Assembly (NCBI RefSeq): GCF_009380155.1
Contig: NZ_WHUV01000004.1
Location: 248,001-312,000, forward strand
DNA from: Pseudomonas piscis
GTDB lineage: Bacteria; Pseudomonadota; Gammaproteobacteria; Pseudomonadales; Pseudomonadaceae
DNA length: 64,000 nucleotides
Direction: 5' to 3'
Shown: one piece after another, positions 32,748-42,174 of the stretch
Position numbering within the stretch: the stretch's first letter is position 1
Layout of the letters: every line of letters starts with the position of its first letter
Translations under genes and position numbers: made by a program
The notes under the pieces: generated by a model
The model's input: the letters and a program-made list of their open reading frames with translations, nothing else
What the model was told of the DNA's origin: nothing
Database searches by the model: none

Positions 32748-35700
32748 ATGCAATGGATGTTCATGCTGCTGGGCGCGGTGCTGGGGTGGATCGTCGATGA
32801 GTCTTTGGGCGATGCACTGATTGGCGCTTTCCTCGGCCTGGCGGTTGGCCTGGCCTTTCGTCTTGGCCTGTTGCACAAGCAGGTGGCTGGCCAGCAGCTT
32901 GAGCTGCAGCAAGCCAGGCAGGACTTGTCCCGGCTGGGCCAGCGTCTGGAACTGCTGGAAGCCGGCAGCGGCTCGTCGGCCGAACCTGTGGCCCAGCCCG
33001 AGGCCAGCAGCGCCCCGGCTCCCGAGGTCCAGGTCGCCAGTGCTCCGGTTCCCGAGCCGGCCGCACCGCCGCAGTTCGTCCTCGACGAGATCCTCCCCGT
33101 GCAGCCGGCGCCCACCACCGCGGACCTGGTCTGGGAACTGCCTCCCGCCGCCACCCCGGCTGCCGTCAGCGAGCCGCTGCCGGACTCGGCCTGGCGTTCG
33201 CAGCCGCAGCGGCAAGCCGAACCGCAGCCGGCACCTTCGCCGGCAGCACCCGTGGAGTACGAGCCGAACCTGATCGAGCGCGCCATCAGCGGTGCGCGCA
33301 ATTGGCTGTTCGGTGGCAACACCGTGCTGCGGGTCGGGGTGGTGCTGTTGTTCCTCGGCTTGGCATTCCTCCTGCGCTACGCCACCGAAGGCGTGGTGGT
33401 GCCCATCGAGTTGCGCTATGCCGGGGTCGCGGCCTGTTCCCTGGGCCTGCTGGGCCTGGGCTGGTGGTTGCGCCGACGTAACGGTGCCTATGCGCTGATG
33501 CTCCAGGGCACGGGGATCGCGGTGCTGTACCTGACCGTGTTCGCAGCCATGCGTCTGCACCCGCTGCTCGATCCTTCCGCGGCCCTGGGCCTGCTGGTGG
33601 CGGTGACGCTGTTCTCGGCGATCCTGGCCATCACCCAGGATGCCCTGGGCCTGGCCGCCGCGGCGGCACTAGGCGGGTTCGCGGCGCCGATCCTCACCTC
33701 CACCGGCGCAGGCAGCCACGTGGCGTTGTTCAGCTACTTCGCCCTGCTCAACGCCGGCATCCTCGCCATTGCCTGGTTCAAGGCCTGGCGCCTGCTCAAC
33801 CTGATCGGTTTCGTCGGTACCTTCGGCATCGGTTTCGCCTGGGGCATGCGTTCCTACACCCCTGAACTGTTGTGGAGCACCGAACCGTTCCTGGTCCTGT
33901 TCTTCCTCATGTACCTGGCCATCGGCCTGCTGTTCACCCGGCGCAAGCTGCTGGACCTGAACGATGCCCCCGCCGATGGTGACCGCCAGGCGCTGTTGCA
34001 ATGGTCGGCGCGCAAGGGCGACTACGTCGACGGCAGCATGCTCTTCGGTCCGCCGCTGGTGGGCTTCGGCCTGCAACTGGCGCTGGTCCAGCACCTGGAG
34101 CTGGCCGCGTCCTTCAGCGCCCTGGCCCTGGGCCTGGTGTACATGCTGCTGGCCCGCTTGTTGATGGGTGGCCGGGCCCTGCTGCTGGGCGAGACCTGCC
34201 TGGCCCTGGGCGTGATCTTCGCCAGCCTGGCCATTCCCCTGGGTCTGGATGCACGCTGGACCACCGCCGCCTGGGCGGTGGAGGGCGCCGGGATCTTCTG
34301 GCTCGGCATGCGCCAGCGGCGCTCGTTGGCCCAGGCCTTCGCCCTGCTGCTGCAGGCAGGTTCTGCCGCGGCCTTCCTCAATGAACTGCGCTTTGCCAGT
34401 ACCAGCCTGCTGTCCGGTGCGCCCCTGGGGGCGTTGCTGCTCGGTGGCGCCCTGCTGTTCAGCTTCGACCAGTTGCGGCGCACGCCGCAGGAGCAACTGC
34501 CGAACTGGCTGAAAGAAGGCATCCGCCCACTGTTGGCGGTGGCTGGCCTGGGCTTCCTGTATCTGCTGGCGCCGCTGTTCTTCGCCGCCCAGGGCACGGC
34601 CATCAGCTGGGCCCTGGCAGGGTTGGCGACACTGTTCGTCGGCTTGCGCCTGCAATCGCGGACGTTCCTGTTCAGTGCGTTCGCCATCCAGTTGCTCGGG
34701 GGCGCGTTGTTCCTGCTGCACCTGAAGGGCGCGGACGGCGATGCCGGTGGGGTCTTGAGCAGTGGCTGGAGCGGGTTGATGAGCGCCTCGCTGATCGGCC
34801 TGGCGCTGATCGGCGGCATGCTGGTGGCCTCGCGCGATGCCATGGTGCGCGACGATCCGCGTTTGCTGCGTGGCCTGTCGGTGGTGCTGCTGGCGGGGTT
34901 GGTGCTGATCAACCTGGCGGTGCTGTTCGTCCTGCCGTGGCGCACCGCCAGCGGCGTCTGGGCTGCCAGTGGCTTGTTGATCATCTGGTTGAGCCTGTAC
35001 CTGCAGCAGCGGGTGAGTTTCTTCTTCGGCCTGGCGTTGCAGGTGATCGGCGGCAGCGCCTTCCTGCTGGTCGGTTCGGACTGGTTCTACGCGGCGCTGG
35101 CCGAGGGCGTGCGGCCCCTGGCCAATGGCGACTTCTGGACGCCGATGGTGCTGGCCCTGGCGGCGTTGGTGGGGGCCTGGCGCCTGCAGCGGGGCAACCA
35201 TGGCTCGGCGTTCGACGCCCTGGCCCTGGGCCGCCTGGCCGATCTGCTGCTGGCCTGGGGTGCCTGTTGGTGGGCGTTCACCTGGATCAAGGAAGTATTG
35301 CGTTTCGCTCCCGTGCATTGGCAGCCGGCGCTGCTGTTGGCGCTGGCTACGGCCAGCGTGTTGCTCGCCACACTGCTGGCGGTACGTTTGCAATGGAAGT
35401 CCCTGGGCTTGCTGGGCAGCCTGTTGATCCCGGCTGGCGGGCTGGTGCTGATGGCTTGCTGGACCAGCCGCTACAACCCGGCGGCAGATTTCGGCTGGCT
35501 GGCCTGGACGGGGCTGTTCGCCGTGCATTTCTTCAGCCTGCGGCGCCTGGCTGCGCTGCTGCCGGCGCGGGTGGCAAGCGTCGCCCATGTGCTGGGTTGC
35601 TGGTTGTTGATTGGCGTGTTGGCGCTGCAGTTGCGTTATGGCCTGCTGCTGTTGTCCGAGCAGTACAACGCTTGGCGCTGGCTGGGTTGGGCGATCCTGC

Positions 35701-36398
35701 CGAGCCTGTACCTGGTGGCGATGGCCGCGCCGCGCAACTGGCCGTGGCCGGTGGCCGGCCACTCCCGGGAGTATCGCCTGTATGCCGCGCTACCCCTGGC
35801 GGCGCTGATGCTTGGCTGGTTCTGGCTGGCCAACCTGTTCAGCGACGGACGCGCCGATCCGCTGCCCTACCTGCCGTTGCTCAACCCGCTGGAGCTGGGG
35901 CTGCTGTTCGCCCTGTTCGGGGTCTATGTCTGGGCCCGTAGCGCGGCGCTGGAGCTGGCGATTCGCAGTGGCTACGCCGAGCGTGGCACGCAGTTGGTGG
36001 CCGGGGTCTCGCTGTTCGCCTTCTTCACCGTAATGGTGATGCGCGCTGCCCATCACTGGAGCGGGGTGCCGTTCCATCCCGATGCCCTGCTGGCCTCGAT
36101 GATGGTCCAGGCCGGGCTGTCCATCGTCTGGACCTTGATCGCCCTGGGCCTGATGATCGGCGGTCACCTGCGCCATCGCCGCGAGATCTGGCTGATCGGC
36201 GCGGCGTTGATCGCGGTGGTGGTGGCCAAGCTGTTCCTGGTGGAGCTGAGCAACCGTGGCGGCCTGGCGCGGATCGTCTCGTTCATCGGGGTCGGGGCGT
36301 TGCTGCTGGTGGTGGGTTATTTCGCCCCATTGCCGCCCAAGCGGGAGGAGGCCGAGCCTGAGGCCGGCAAGTCGTTGAATGAAGGAGTGTCGCCTTGA
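32748..36398 (+). CDS. DUF2339 giant polytopic membrane protein
   Basis: A 1216-residue protein. The N-terminal membrane helix pair (LLGAVLGWIVDESLGDALIGAFLGLAVGLAF) is followed by a short coiled coil (LHKQVAGQQLELQQARQDLSRLGQRLELL) and a long Ala/Pro-rich linker to about residue 175. About 900 residues of back-to-back membrane helices follow, more than 25 by eye, with little loop. The DUF2339 signature is NWLFGGNTVLRVGVVLLFLGLAFLLRYA. Function is unknown; the coupled DUF3999 gene suggests a cell-envelope pair. The gene is very GC-rich. Confidence 0.88.
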   Translation: MQWMFMLLGAVLGWIVDESLGDALIGAFLGLAVGLAFRLGLLHKQVAGQQLELQQARQDLSRLGQRLELLEAGSGSSAEPVAQPEASSAPAPEVQVASAPVPEPAAPPQFVLDEILPVQPAPTTADLVWELPPAATPAAVSEPLPDSAWRSQPQRQAEPQPAPSPAAPVEYEPNLIERAISGARNWLFGGNTVLRVGVVLLFLGLAFLLRYATEGVVVPIELRYAGVAACSLGLLGLGWWLRRRNGAYALMLQGTGIAVLYLTVFAAMRLHPLLDPSAALGLLVAVTLFSAILAITQDALGLAAAAALGGFAAPILTSTGAGSHVALFSYFALLNAGILAIAWFKAWRLLNLIGFVGTFGIGFAWGMRSYTPELLWSTEPFLVLFFLMYLAIGLLFTRRKLLDLNDAPADGDRQALLQWSARKGDYVDGSMLFGPPLVGFGLQLALVQHLELAASFSALALGLVYMLLARLLMGGRALLLGETCLALGVIFASLAIPLGLDARWTTAAWAVEGAGIFWLGMRQRRSLAQAFALLLQAGSAAAFLNELRFASTSLLSGAPLGALLLGGALLFSFDQLRRTPQEQLPNWLKEGIRPLLAVAGLGFLYLLAPLFFAAQGTAISWALAGLATLFVGLRLQSRTFLFSAFAIQLLGGALFLLHLKGADGDAGGVLSSGWSGLMSASLIGLALIGGMLVASRDAMVRDDPRLLRGLSVVLLAGLVLINLAVLFVLPWRTASGVWAASGLLIIWLSLYLQQRVSFFFGLALQVIGGSAFLLVGSDWFYAALAEGVRPLANGDFWTPMVLALAALVGAWRLQRGNHGSAFDALALGRLADLLLAWGACWWAFTWIKEVLRFAPVHWQPALLLALATASVLLATLLAVRLQWKSLGLLGSLLIPAGGLVLMACWTSRYNPAADFGWLAWTGLFAVHFFSLRRLAALLPARVASVAHVLGCWLLIGVLALQLRYGLLLLSEQYNAWRWLGWAILPSLYLVAMAAPRNWPWPVAGHSREYRLYAALPLAALMLGWFWLANLFSDGRADPLPYLPLLNPLELGLLFALFGVYVWARSAALELAIRSGYAERGTQLVAGVSLFAFFTVMVMRAAHHWSGVPFHPDALLASMMVQAGLSIVWTLIALGLMIGGHLRHRREIWLIGAALIAVVVAKLFLVELSNRGGLARIVSFIGVGALLLVVGYFAPLPPKREEAEPEAGKSLNEGVSP

Positions 36399-37774
36399 GT
36401 CAGAAGCTGAACCTGCGCTGGTGGGGGGCCATGGGCCTGTGTGTGGCGCTGTCCGCCGTGGCCCAGGAACAACCGGGGGACTTCAAGTCCCGGGTGCCGT
36501 TGAGCCTGAGCGGCGAGGGTCCCTGGTACCGCCTGGAGCTGCCCCTGGCGGTGCAGATGCGCGCCAGCCAGACCGACCTGCGCGACATCCGGGTATTCAA
36601 TGCCGCCGGCGAGCCCCAGGCTTATGCCCTGGCCCGCCAACAGGCCCAGGCCAGCGAGCAACGCAGCCTCAGCGCGGTGAAGTGGTTCCCGCTGTACAGC
36701 TCCGCCCAGGCCGGCGACAGCCCGGCCAGCGTGCGGGTGCAGTCGGGCACCAACGGCACCCTGGTGGAGGTGCAACCCGAGGCGCGGGCGCAAGCGGAGC
36801 AGCAGGTACTGCGCGGCTGGTTGCTCGATGCCAGCGCGATCAAGGCACCGCTTCAGCAGCTGGTCCTGGATTGGAGCAGCGAGCATGACGGTTTCCAGCG
36901 TTTCAGCATCGAGGCCAGCGACGACCTGCGGCACTGGCAGGCCTGGGGCGAAGGGCAGGTCGCGCGTTTGTCGTTCGCCGACGAGCGGGTCGAGCAGCAT
37001 GAAGTGGCGTTGCCCGGGCAGTCGGCGCGTTACCTGCGCTTGTTGTGGAAATCTGCGCAGGTGGCGCCGGCGCTGACTGCCGCGCAGTTGCAGAGCAGCA
37101 CCACCAGCAACCAGCCATCGCCATTGGTGTGGTCGCAGCCGCTGGCCGGCACTGCGGCCAAGGCGGGCGAGTACAGCTGGCAATTGCCCATGGGCCTGAA
37201 CGTCGAGCGGGTACGGGTCGAACTCAAGCAGGCCAACAGCCTGGCCCCGGCCCGGCTCTACGGGCGCCGCGACAGCAGCCTGCCCTGGCAGCCGCTGGGC
37301 AACGGCCTGTTGTATCGCCTGACCCAGAACGGCCAGGACGTGCAGCAGAACGAACTGCAATTGCCCGGACAGACCGTACAGCAACTCAAGCTGGTGGTGG
37401 ATGAGCGTGGCGGTGGCCTGGGAGCGGCTGCGCCGGCCCTGGAGTTCGCCGTGCGTGGCGCGCAGCTGGTGTTCCTGGCGCGTGGGGATGGGCCTTACAC
37501 CCTGGCGCTGGGCAACCCCGGGGTGAGCGCGGCCAACCTGCCGTTGTCCACCCTGATTCCCGACTACAGCCCGCAGCGCCTCAAGCAGTTGGGCCAGGCC
37601 CGGATCGAGGGTGATGTACAACTGAGCGCATCCGCTCCTGGCGATGCCGCGGCGCCCGCAGCCCCCGGGCCGGACTGGAAGAAGATCGGCCTGTGGGCGG
37701 TACTGCTGCTGGGCGTGCTGGCCCTGGGCGCGATGGCCTTCAGTCTCCTGCGCAAGCCTCAAGCCAAGGCTTGA
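36395..37774 (+). CDS. DUF3999 family membrane-anchored periplasmic protein
   Basis: A 459-residue protein with a TTG start overlapping the DUF2339 stop (TTGA) and a good GGAG site 8 nt upstream, so translation is coupled. It has a signal peptide (MSQKLNLRWWGAMGLCVALSAVAQ), a long periplasmic beta-rich body (two galactose-binding-like repeats by pattern) and a C-terminal membrane helix (IGLWAVLLLGVLALGAMAFSLL) with a short basic tail. Function is unknown; partnership with the DUF2339 protein is inferred from coupling. Confidence 0.85.
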   Translation: MSQKLNLRWWGAMGLCVALSAVAQEQPGDFKSRVPLSLSGEGPWYRLELPLAVQMRASQTDLRDIRVFNAAGEPQAYALARQQAQASEQRSLSAVKWFPLYSSAQAGDSPASVRVQSGTNGTLVEVQPEARAQAEQQVLRGWLLDASAIKAPLQQLVLDWSSEHDGFQRFSIEASDDLRHWQAWGEGQVARLSFADERVEQHEVALPGQSARYLRLLWKSAQVAPALTAAQLQSSTTSNQPSPLVWSQPLAGTAAKAGEYSWQLPMGLNVERVRVELKQANSLAPARLYGRRDSSLPWQPLGNGLLYRLTQNGQDVQQNELQLPGQTVQQLKLVVDERGGGLGAAAPALEFAVRGAQLVFLARGDGPYTLALGNPGVSAANLPLSTLIPDYSPQRLKQLGQARIEGDVQLSASAPGDAAAPAAPGPDWKKIGLWAVLLLGVLALGAMAFSLLRKPQAKA

Positions 37775-37779
37775 GCCCG

Positions 37780-37802
37780 GCGCGAGGGGGTTCGCTCCCT
37801 CG
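37780..37802. repeat. GC-rich hairpin after the DUF3999 gene
   Basis: GCGAGGG and CCCTCGC form a 7-bp stem around a GGTTCGCT-type loop just after the DUF3999 stop. It lacks a T-tract and could act as an mRNA end or be a REP remnant. Confidence 0.4.
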
Positions 37803-37947
37803 CCACCCGTGCCCGTGGTTTTGCGACTACGCTGAACCCGGCGCCTGAACTCTATCTGTCCGTTCCCTGTCTCAGAGGAGGAAATGCGCCTCGACTCGCG
37901 TTAAACTGCGCGGGTTTTTCAAGCCCCCCATCCTTCCGGAGCCTTCC

Positions 37948-38958
37948 ATGTCCCGCGTTACCCTGAGTCGCTATTTGATTGAGCAGACCCGCAGCAACAA
38001 CACTCCTGCCGATCTGCGCTTCCTGATCGAAGTGGTGGCGCGTGCTTGCAAGGAAATCAGCCATGCCGTTTCCAAGGGCGCCCTGGGCGGCGTGCTGGGC
38101 AGCATGGGCACGGAAAACGTGCAGGGCGAAGTGCAGAAGAAACTCGACGTGATCTCCAACGAGATCCTGCTCGAGGCCAACGAGTGGGGCGGCCACCTGG
38201 CCGGCATGGCGTCCGAAGAAATGGACAACGCCTACCAGATCCCCGGCAAATACCCCAAGGGTGCCTACCTGCTGGTATTCGACCCGCTGGATGGCTCGTC
38301 GAACATCGACATCAACGCCCCGGTCGGCACCATCTTCTCGGTACAGCGTTGCCCCAACGAGTACCTGAGCCAGAACGAAGCGCTGAATGAAAAGGCCTTC
38401 CTGCAGCCTGGTTCCAAGCAAGTGGCCGCCGGCTATGCGATCTACGGCCCGCAGACCATGCTGGTGCTGACCCTGGGCGACGGCGTCAAGGGCTTCACCC
38501 TGGACCGCGAGATGGGCAGCTTCGTCCTGACCCACGAGAACATCACCATTCCTGAAAGCACCCAGGAATTCGCCATCAACATGTCCAACGAGCGTCACTG
38601 GGAAGCACCGGTCAAGCGCTACGTGGACGAGCTGCTGGCCGGCGATACCGGTCCGCTGCAGAAGAACTACAACATGCGCTGGGTCGCCGCGATGGTGGCC
38701 GACGTGCACCGCATCCTGACCCGTGGTGGCCTGTTCATGTACCCACGCGACAGCCGCGAGCCGGAAAAACCCGGCAAGCTGCGCCTGATGTACGAAGCCA
38801 ACCCGATGTCGTTCCTGGTGGAACAGGCGGGCGGCGCGTCGACCAACGGCCACCAGCGCATCCTCGACATCCAGCCTGAAGGCCTGCACCAGCGCGTAGC
38901 GGTGTTCCTCGGCTCGAAGGAAGAAGTGGCCCGGGTTACCGCCTACCACCAGGAGTAA
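37948..38958 (+). CDS. fbp: Fbp, fructose-1,6-bisphosphatase class I
   Basis: A 336-residue gluconeogenic phosphatase hydrolysing fructose 1,6-bisphosphate to fructose 6-phosphate. It has the class I metal and substrate motifs LLVFDPLDGSSNIDINAPVGTIFSV, GYAIYGPQTMLVLT, NMRWVAAMVADVHRIL, GGLFMYP and EQAGGAST. Pseudomonads lack phosphofructokinase, so this enzyme matters for gluconeogenesis from amino acids and organic acids. The DUF924 gene starts 4 nt after its stop. Confidence 0.97.
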   Translation: MSRVTLSRYLIEQTRSNNTPADLRFLIEVVARACKEISHAVSKGALGGVLGSMGTENVQGEVQKKLDVISNEILLEANEWGGHLAGMASEEMDNAYQIPGKYPKGAYLLVFDPLDGSSNIDINAPVGTIFSVQRCPNEYLSQNEALNEKAFLQPGSKQVAAGYAIYGPQTMLVLTLGDGVKGFTLDREMGSFVLTHENITIPESTQEFAINMSNERHWEAPVKRYVDELLAGDTGPLQKNYNMRWVAAMVADVHRILTRGGLFMYPRDSREPEKPGKLRLMYEANPMSFLVEQAGGASTNGHQRILDIQPEGLHQRVAVFLGSKEEVARVTAYHQE

Positions 38959-38962
38959 GTTC

Positions 38963-39565
38963 ATGAGCGCACCCTGGCAGCCCCTGCTCGACTGGTGGTT
39001 CGGCGACGCCGAGACGCCGGCACAGATCGTCGCTGCCAAGGGTGGCTTGTGGTTCGGCAAGCGCGACAGCCAGGATCGCCAGGCGCAAGAGCGTTTCGGT
39101 GACCTGGTGGAGCAGGCCCTGGCCGGCGGCCTGGTCGAGTGGACGCAAAGTCCCCAAGGCTGGCTGGCCCTGGTGCTGTTGCTGGACCAGCTGCCGCGCA
39201 TGATCCACCGCGATACCCCCGGGGCATTCTCCGGCGACGCCCGGGCTCAGGCCCTGGTGGCCCAGGGTATTGCCGCAGACTTCGATCGGCGCCTGACGCC
39301 CATGCAGCGTTGCTTCATCTACCTGGTGTTCGAGCATTGCGAACACCTGGCGGTGCAGAATGAAGCCGTATCGCGCTTGGCTGCCTTGCATGACGAGCAG
39401 CCGGAGCAAGACCGCCCGGTCTTCGCCAGCCAATTGGACTATGCCGAACGGCACCAGAAGATCATCGCTCGCTTCGGGCGCTTTCCCCACCGCAACGCCA
39501 TTCTCGGACGTGAATCCAGCGCCGAGGAACTGGCCTTCCTGAGCCAGCCTGGCTCAAGCTTCTAA
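38963..39565 (+). CDS. DUF924 family protein
   Basis: A 200-residue helical protein with the DUF924 hallmarks: LLDWWFG at the start, KGGLWFGKRDSQDR, WLALVLLLDQLPRMIHRDTPGAFSGDARAQALV, and FIYLVFEHCEHLAVQNEAV, ending with GRFPHRNAILGRESSAEE. The conserved His/Asp/Arg pattern has been compared to a TPR-like fold. No function is known. It is probably co-transcribed with fbp. Confidence 0.88.
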   Translation: MSAPWQPLLDWWFGDAETPAQIVAAKGGLWFGKRDSQDRQAQERFGDLVEQALAGGLVEWTQSPQGWLALVLLLDQLPRMIHRDTPGAFSGDARAQALVAQGIAADFDRRLTPMQRCFIYLVFEHCEHLAVQNEAVSRLAALHDEQPEQDRPVFASQLDYAERHQKIIARFGRFPHRNAILGRESSAEELAFLSQPGSSF

Positions 39566-39713
39566 TCCTTTTCCTGTAACCGCTGCCGAGCGGGCGAGGC
39601 TGCGCCAAGGCCCCCAGGGCTTGCGGCGCTTTTGCCGATGCGACTCCCGCGTCCTTGCGGGCCGTGTACCGCCTCTAGTAGCGGATGCACGAGGCTATCC
39701 CTGTTGCCCGACG

Positions 39714-41606
39714 TCAGATCCGGAAGCTGCCCACCAGGTGTTGCAGGCGCTGGGCCTGCTGTTCCAGGTCGGCGCAGGCGCGCAGGGTGGCTTGCAGGTT
39801 TTCCACGCCTTCCTGGTTGAGGGTGTTGATCTCGTTGATGTCGACATTGATCGACTCCACCACGGCGGTCTGTTCTTCCGTCGCGGTCGCCACCGACTGG
39901 TTCATGCCATCGATCTCGCCGATGCGCTGGGTCACGCTGCCCAGGCGCTCGCCGGCCTGGTTGGCGATGCCGACGCTGCTTTCGCTCTCGTGCTGGCTTT
40001 CGGTCATTGTCCCGACTGCCTGGCGGGCGCCTACTTGCAGCTCCTCGATCATCTTCTGCACTTGCTGCGCCGAGTCCTGGGTGCGGTGGGCGAGGTTGCG
40101 CACCTCGTCGGCGACCACGGCGAAGCCACGTCCGGCCTCACCGGCGCGGGCGGCTTCGATGGCAGCGTTGAGCGCCAGCAGGTTGGTCTGCTGGGAGATA
40201 CCGGTGATCACTTCGAGGATCTGGCCGATGTTCACCGTGTTGCTGTTGAGGGTCTCGATGTGCTCGCAGGAGTTGCTGATCTTGGCCGACAGCTGGTGCA
40301 TGGCGTCGATGGTCCGGTCCACTACTTGCTGGCCATCTTGTGCCAGGTTGCGCGCCTCGCTGGAATGCTGCGACGCCAGGGCGGCGTTCTGGGCGATTTC
40401 CTGGGCGGCCGCGCCCAGCTGGTTGATGGCTGCGGCCACGCTGTTGGTGCGCGAGGCTTGCTGGTCGGAGTTGAGCATCGACGAGTTGGAGGCGGCGACT
40501 ACACGCAGGGCCACTTCGTTGACCTGGCCGGTGGCCGAGGAAACTTCGCGGATGGAGCTGTGGATGCGTTCGACGAAACGGTTGAAGGCAACGCCCAGGG
40601 TGCCGAATTCGTCATGGTTGTGGATCTCCAGACGCCGTGTCAGGTCGCCTTCGCCTTCGGCGATATCGTGCATGGCCCGGCCCATCAGGTGCAGGGGTTG
40701 CAGCAGCAAGCGGATCAGCATGCCCAGCAGGCCGATGATGATTACCACGGCGATCGCCATGGCGATCAGCGCCGAGGTGCGGAACTCACCGAGCATGGCG
40801 AAGGCCGCGTCCTGGTCCAGGACCAGGGCCACGTACCAGTTGGCCGAGTTCACGCCGTTGACGCGAGTGAAGGAGATGAACTGGGTCTTGCCGTTCAGCT
40901 GTACTTCCTGCAGCCCGGGGCTCACCCGCGGTGCGCCGTCCGGATAGGCCTCGGCCAGGTTCTTGAGCACCAGCTTGTTGTCGGGGTGGATCAGGATCTT
41001 GCCATCGGCGCCGACGATGAAGGCGTGGCCATGACCGCCGAAGTTCAGCGAGTTGATGATGGCGCTGATGCTCGACAGGTCGATGTCGGCACCGGCGACG
41101 CCGATCATCCGGCCCTGGTGCTGCACGGGAGTGGCGACGGTGATCACTAGCTTGCCCGACGAGGCGGCGACGTAGGGCTCGGTGACGATGGTCTGCTGCG
41201 CCGTGTTGGCCGCCTTGTACCAGCCACGGCTGCGGGGGTCGTAGTCGGCCGCGCGGTTACCGGCCGGGATCGAGAACATCATGCCGTCCTGGCCGCCGAA
41301 GTAGGTGAGCTGGAAGTTGCCGGTGTAGGCGGGCAGGCCGACGCTGCGCTTGAGGCTATCGGCGCCGCTGCCGTCCACGGCGATCTGCTGCGCCAGGGAC
41401 TGCAGGAGCTGGATGCGGCTTTCCAGCCAGGTCTGGATGTTGCTGGTGCTCAGGCTGCCCAGTTCCTGCATCGAGGATTCGGTACTGCTGCGCAAGGCTT
41501 CGCGCTGGCGGTAGTCGTTGAACAGAATGAAACAGGCGAACGCGACGGCGACCACAAGGGCGGCGGCAAGCAGGATCTTGTGGCTGAACTTCATATTACT
41601 GGTCAT
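39714..41606 (-). CDS. Methyl-accepting chemotaxis protein with dCache_1 sensor (PctA-like)
   Basis: A 630-residue receptor: TM1 (residues about 9-29), periplasmic dCache_1 domain, TM2 near 275-300, HAMP, and a cytoplasmic signalling tip with ITGISQQTNLLALNAAIEAARAGEAGRGFAVVADEVRNLA. The sensor follows the amino-acid dCache pattern (Tyr122, Arg127, Trp129, Tyr130, Tyr145, Asp174), as in PctA, except that the Asp expected two residues after Tyr145 is Ala147 (PYVAASSG). Ligand preference may therefore differ. There is no C-terminal CheR-tethering pentapeptide. ATG 41606 is chosen; 14 further codons are open upstream. Confidence 0.92.
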   Translation of the reverse strand: MTSNMKFSHKILLAAALVVAVAFACFILFNDYRQREALRSSTESSMQELGSLSTSNIQTWLESRIQLLQSLAQQIAVDGSGADSLKRSVGLPAYTGNFQLTYFGGQDGMMFSIPAGNRAADYDPRSRGWYKAANTAQQTIVTEPYVAASSGKLVITVATPVQHQGRMIGVAGADIDLSSISAIINSLNFGGHGHAFIVGADGKILIHPDNKLVLKNLAEAYPDGAPRVSPGLQEVQLNGKTQFISFTRVNGVNSANWYVALVLDQDAAFAMLGEFRTSALIAMAIAVVIIIGLLGMLIRLLLQPLHLMGRAMHDIAEGEGDLTRRLEIHNHDEFGTLGVAFNRFVERIHSSIREVSSATGQVNEVALRVVAASNSSMLNSDQQASRTNSVAAAINQLGAAAQEIAQNAALASQHSSEARNLAQDGQQVVDRTIDAMHQLSAKISNSCEHIETLNSNTVNIGQILEVITGISQQTNLLALNAAIEAARAGEAGRGFAVVADEVRNLAHRTQDSAQQVQKMIEELQVGARQAVGTMTESQHESESSVGIANQAGERLGSVTQRIGEIDGMNQSVATATEEQTAVVESINVDINEINTLNQEGVENLQATLRACADLEQQAQRLQHLVGSFRI

Positions 41607-41812
41607 TAAGTGAACTACCGCGAGGGGGTGGTCAACGAGGGGCGTCAATTTGCCACAGTGGTGGTGTTTGCGCTGCAGTTATGTCGACTGGCCATCAGTG
41701 AAAATGAGCCCGACCGGCACAAAACCGACGAACAGCCAGGCGCTGATCGAAGGTGGTTGATTTGCGTGGGAAATGCCTGGCTCATCGGCAAGAAATACCC
41801 GGCCTGGCGGGG

Positions 41813-41848
41813 AACCAGAAGGGGGTTTTCTCTTCTAAGCTTCTGGTT
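41813..41848. other. Hairpin upstream of the small lipoprotein gene
   Basis: AACCAGAAG (41813-41821) and CTTCTGGTT (41840-41848) form a perfect 9-bp stem with an 18-nt pyrimidine-rich loop, 38 nt before the ATG at 41887. The rest of the 280-nt gap 41607-41886 shows nothing recognisable. Confidence 0.45.
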
Positions 41849-41886
41849 GGCTGACAGGCCTTCCCCCTTTCGTCCAGGAGTTCACC

Positions 41887-42141
41887 ATGTCCCTGCGTTC
41901 CATCGCTCTGTTGTCGTTCTGCGTGCTGTTGGCCGCATGCAGCAAGGTCAATCAGGAAAACTATTCCAAGCTCTCGACGGGCATGCCCAAAGCCGATGTC
42001 GAACAGCTCCTGGGCAAGCCGACCGACTGCTCGGGCGCACTGGGCATGTCCAGTTGCACCTGGGGCGACAAGAACAGCTTTATCAGCGTGCAGTATGCCG
42101 GTGACAAGGTCCTGATGTTTTCCGGGCAAGGCCTGAAGTAA
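41887..42141 (+). CDS. Small BamE-like (SmpA/OmlA-type) lipoprotein
   Basis: An 84-residue lipoprotein: signal peptide with lipobox LLAAC (Cys at residue 18), then YSKLSTGMPKADVEQLLGKPTDC, the helix-turn pattern of BamE/DUF3862 domains, and a short beta hairpin. The extra Cys pair may form a disulfide. It is too short for a full BamE, so a BamE-like stress or envelope lipoprotein is likely. The lipocalin gene starts 33 nt downstream, also a lipoprotein, so the two are probably an operon. Confidence 0.8.
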   Translation: MSLRSIALLSFCVLLAACSKVNQENYSKLSTGMPKADVEQLLGKPTDCSGALGMSSCTWGDKNSFISVQYAGDKVLMFSGQGLK

Positions 42142-42174
42142 AGACCGGGGCCTGGGGCCCACGGGAGAAAAATA

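Noticed and set aside
33669..35762. 697-codon ORF antisense to the DUF2339 gene
   Set aside because: A Q/R/H-rich shadow of a Leu/Ala-rich membrane protein.
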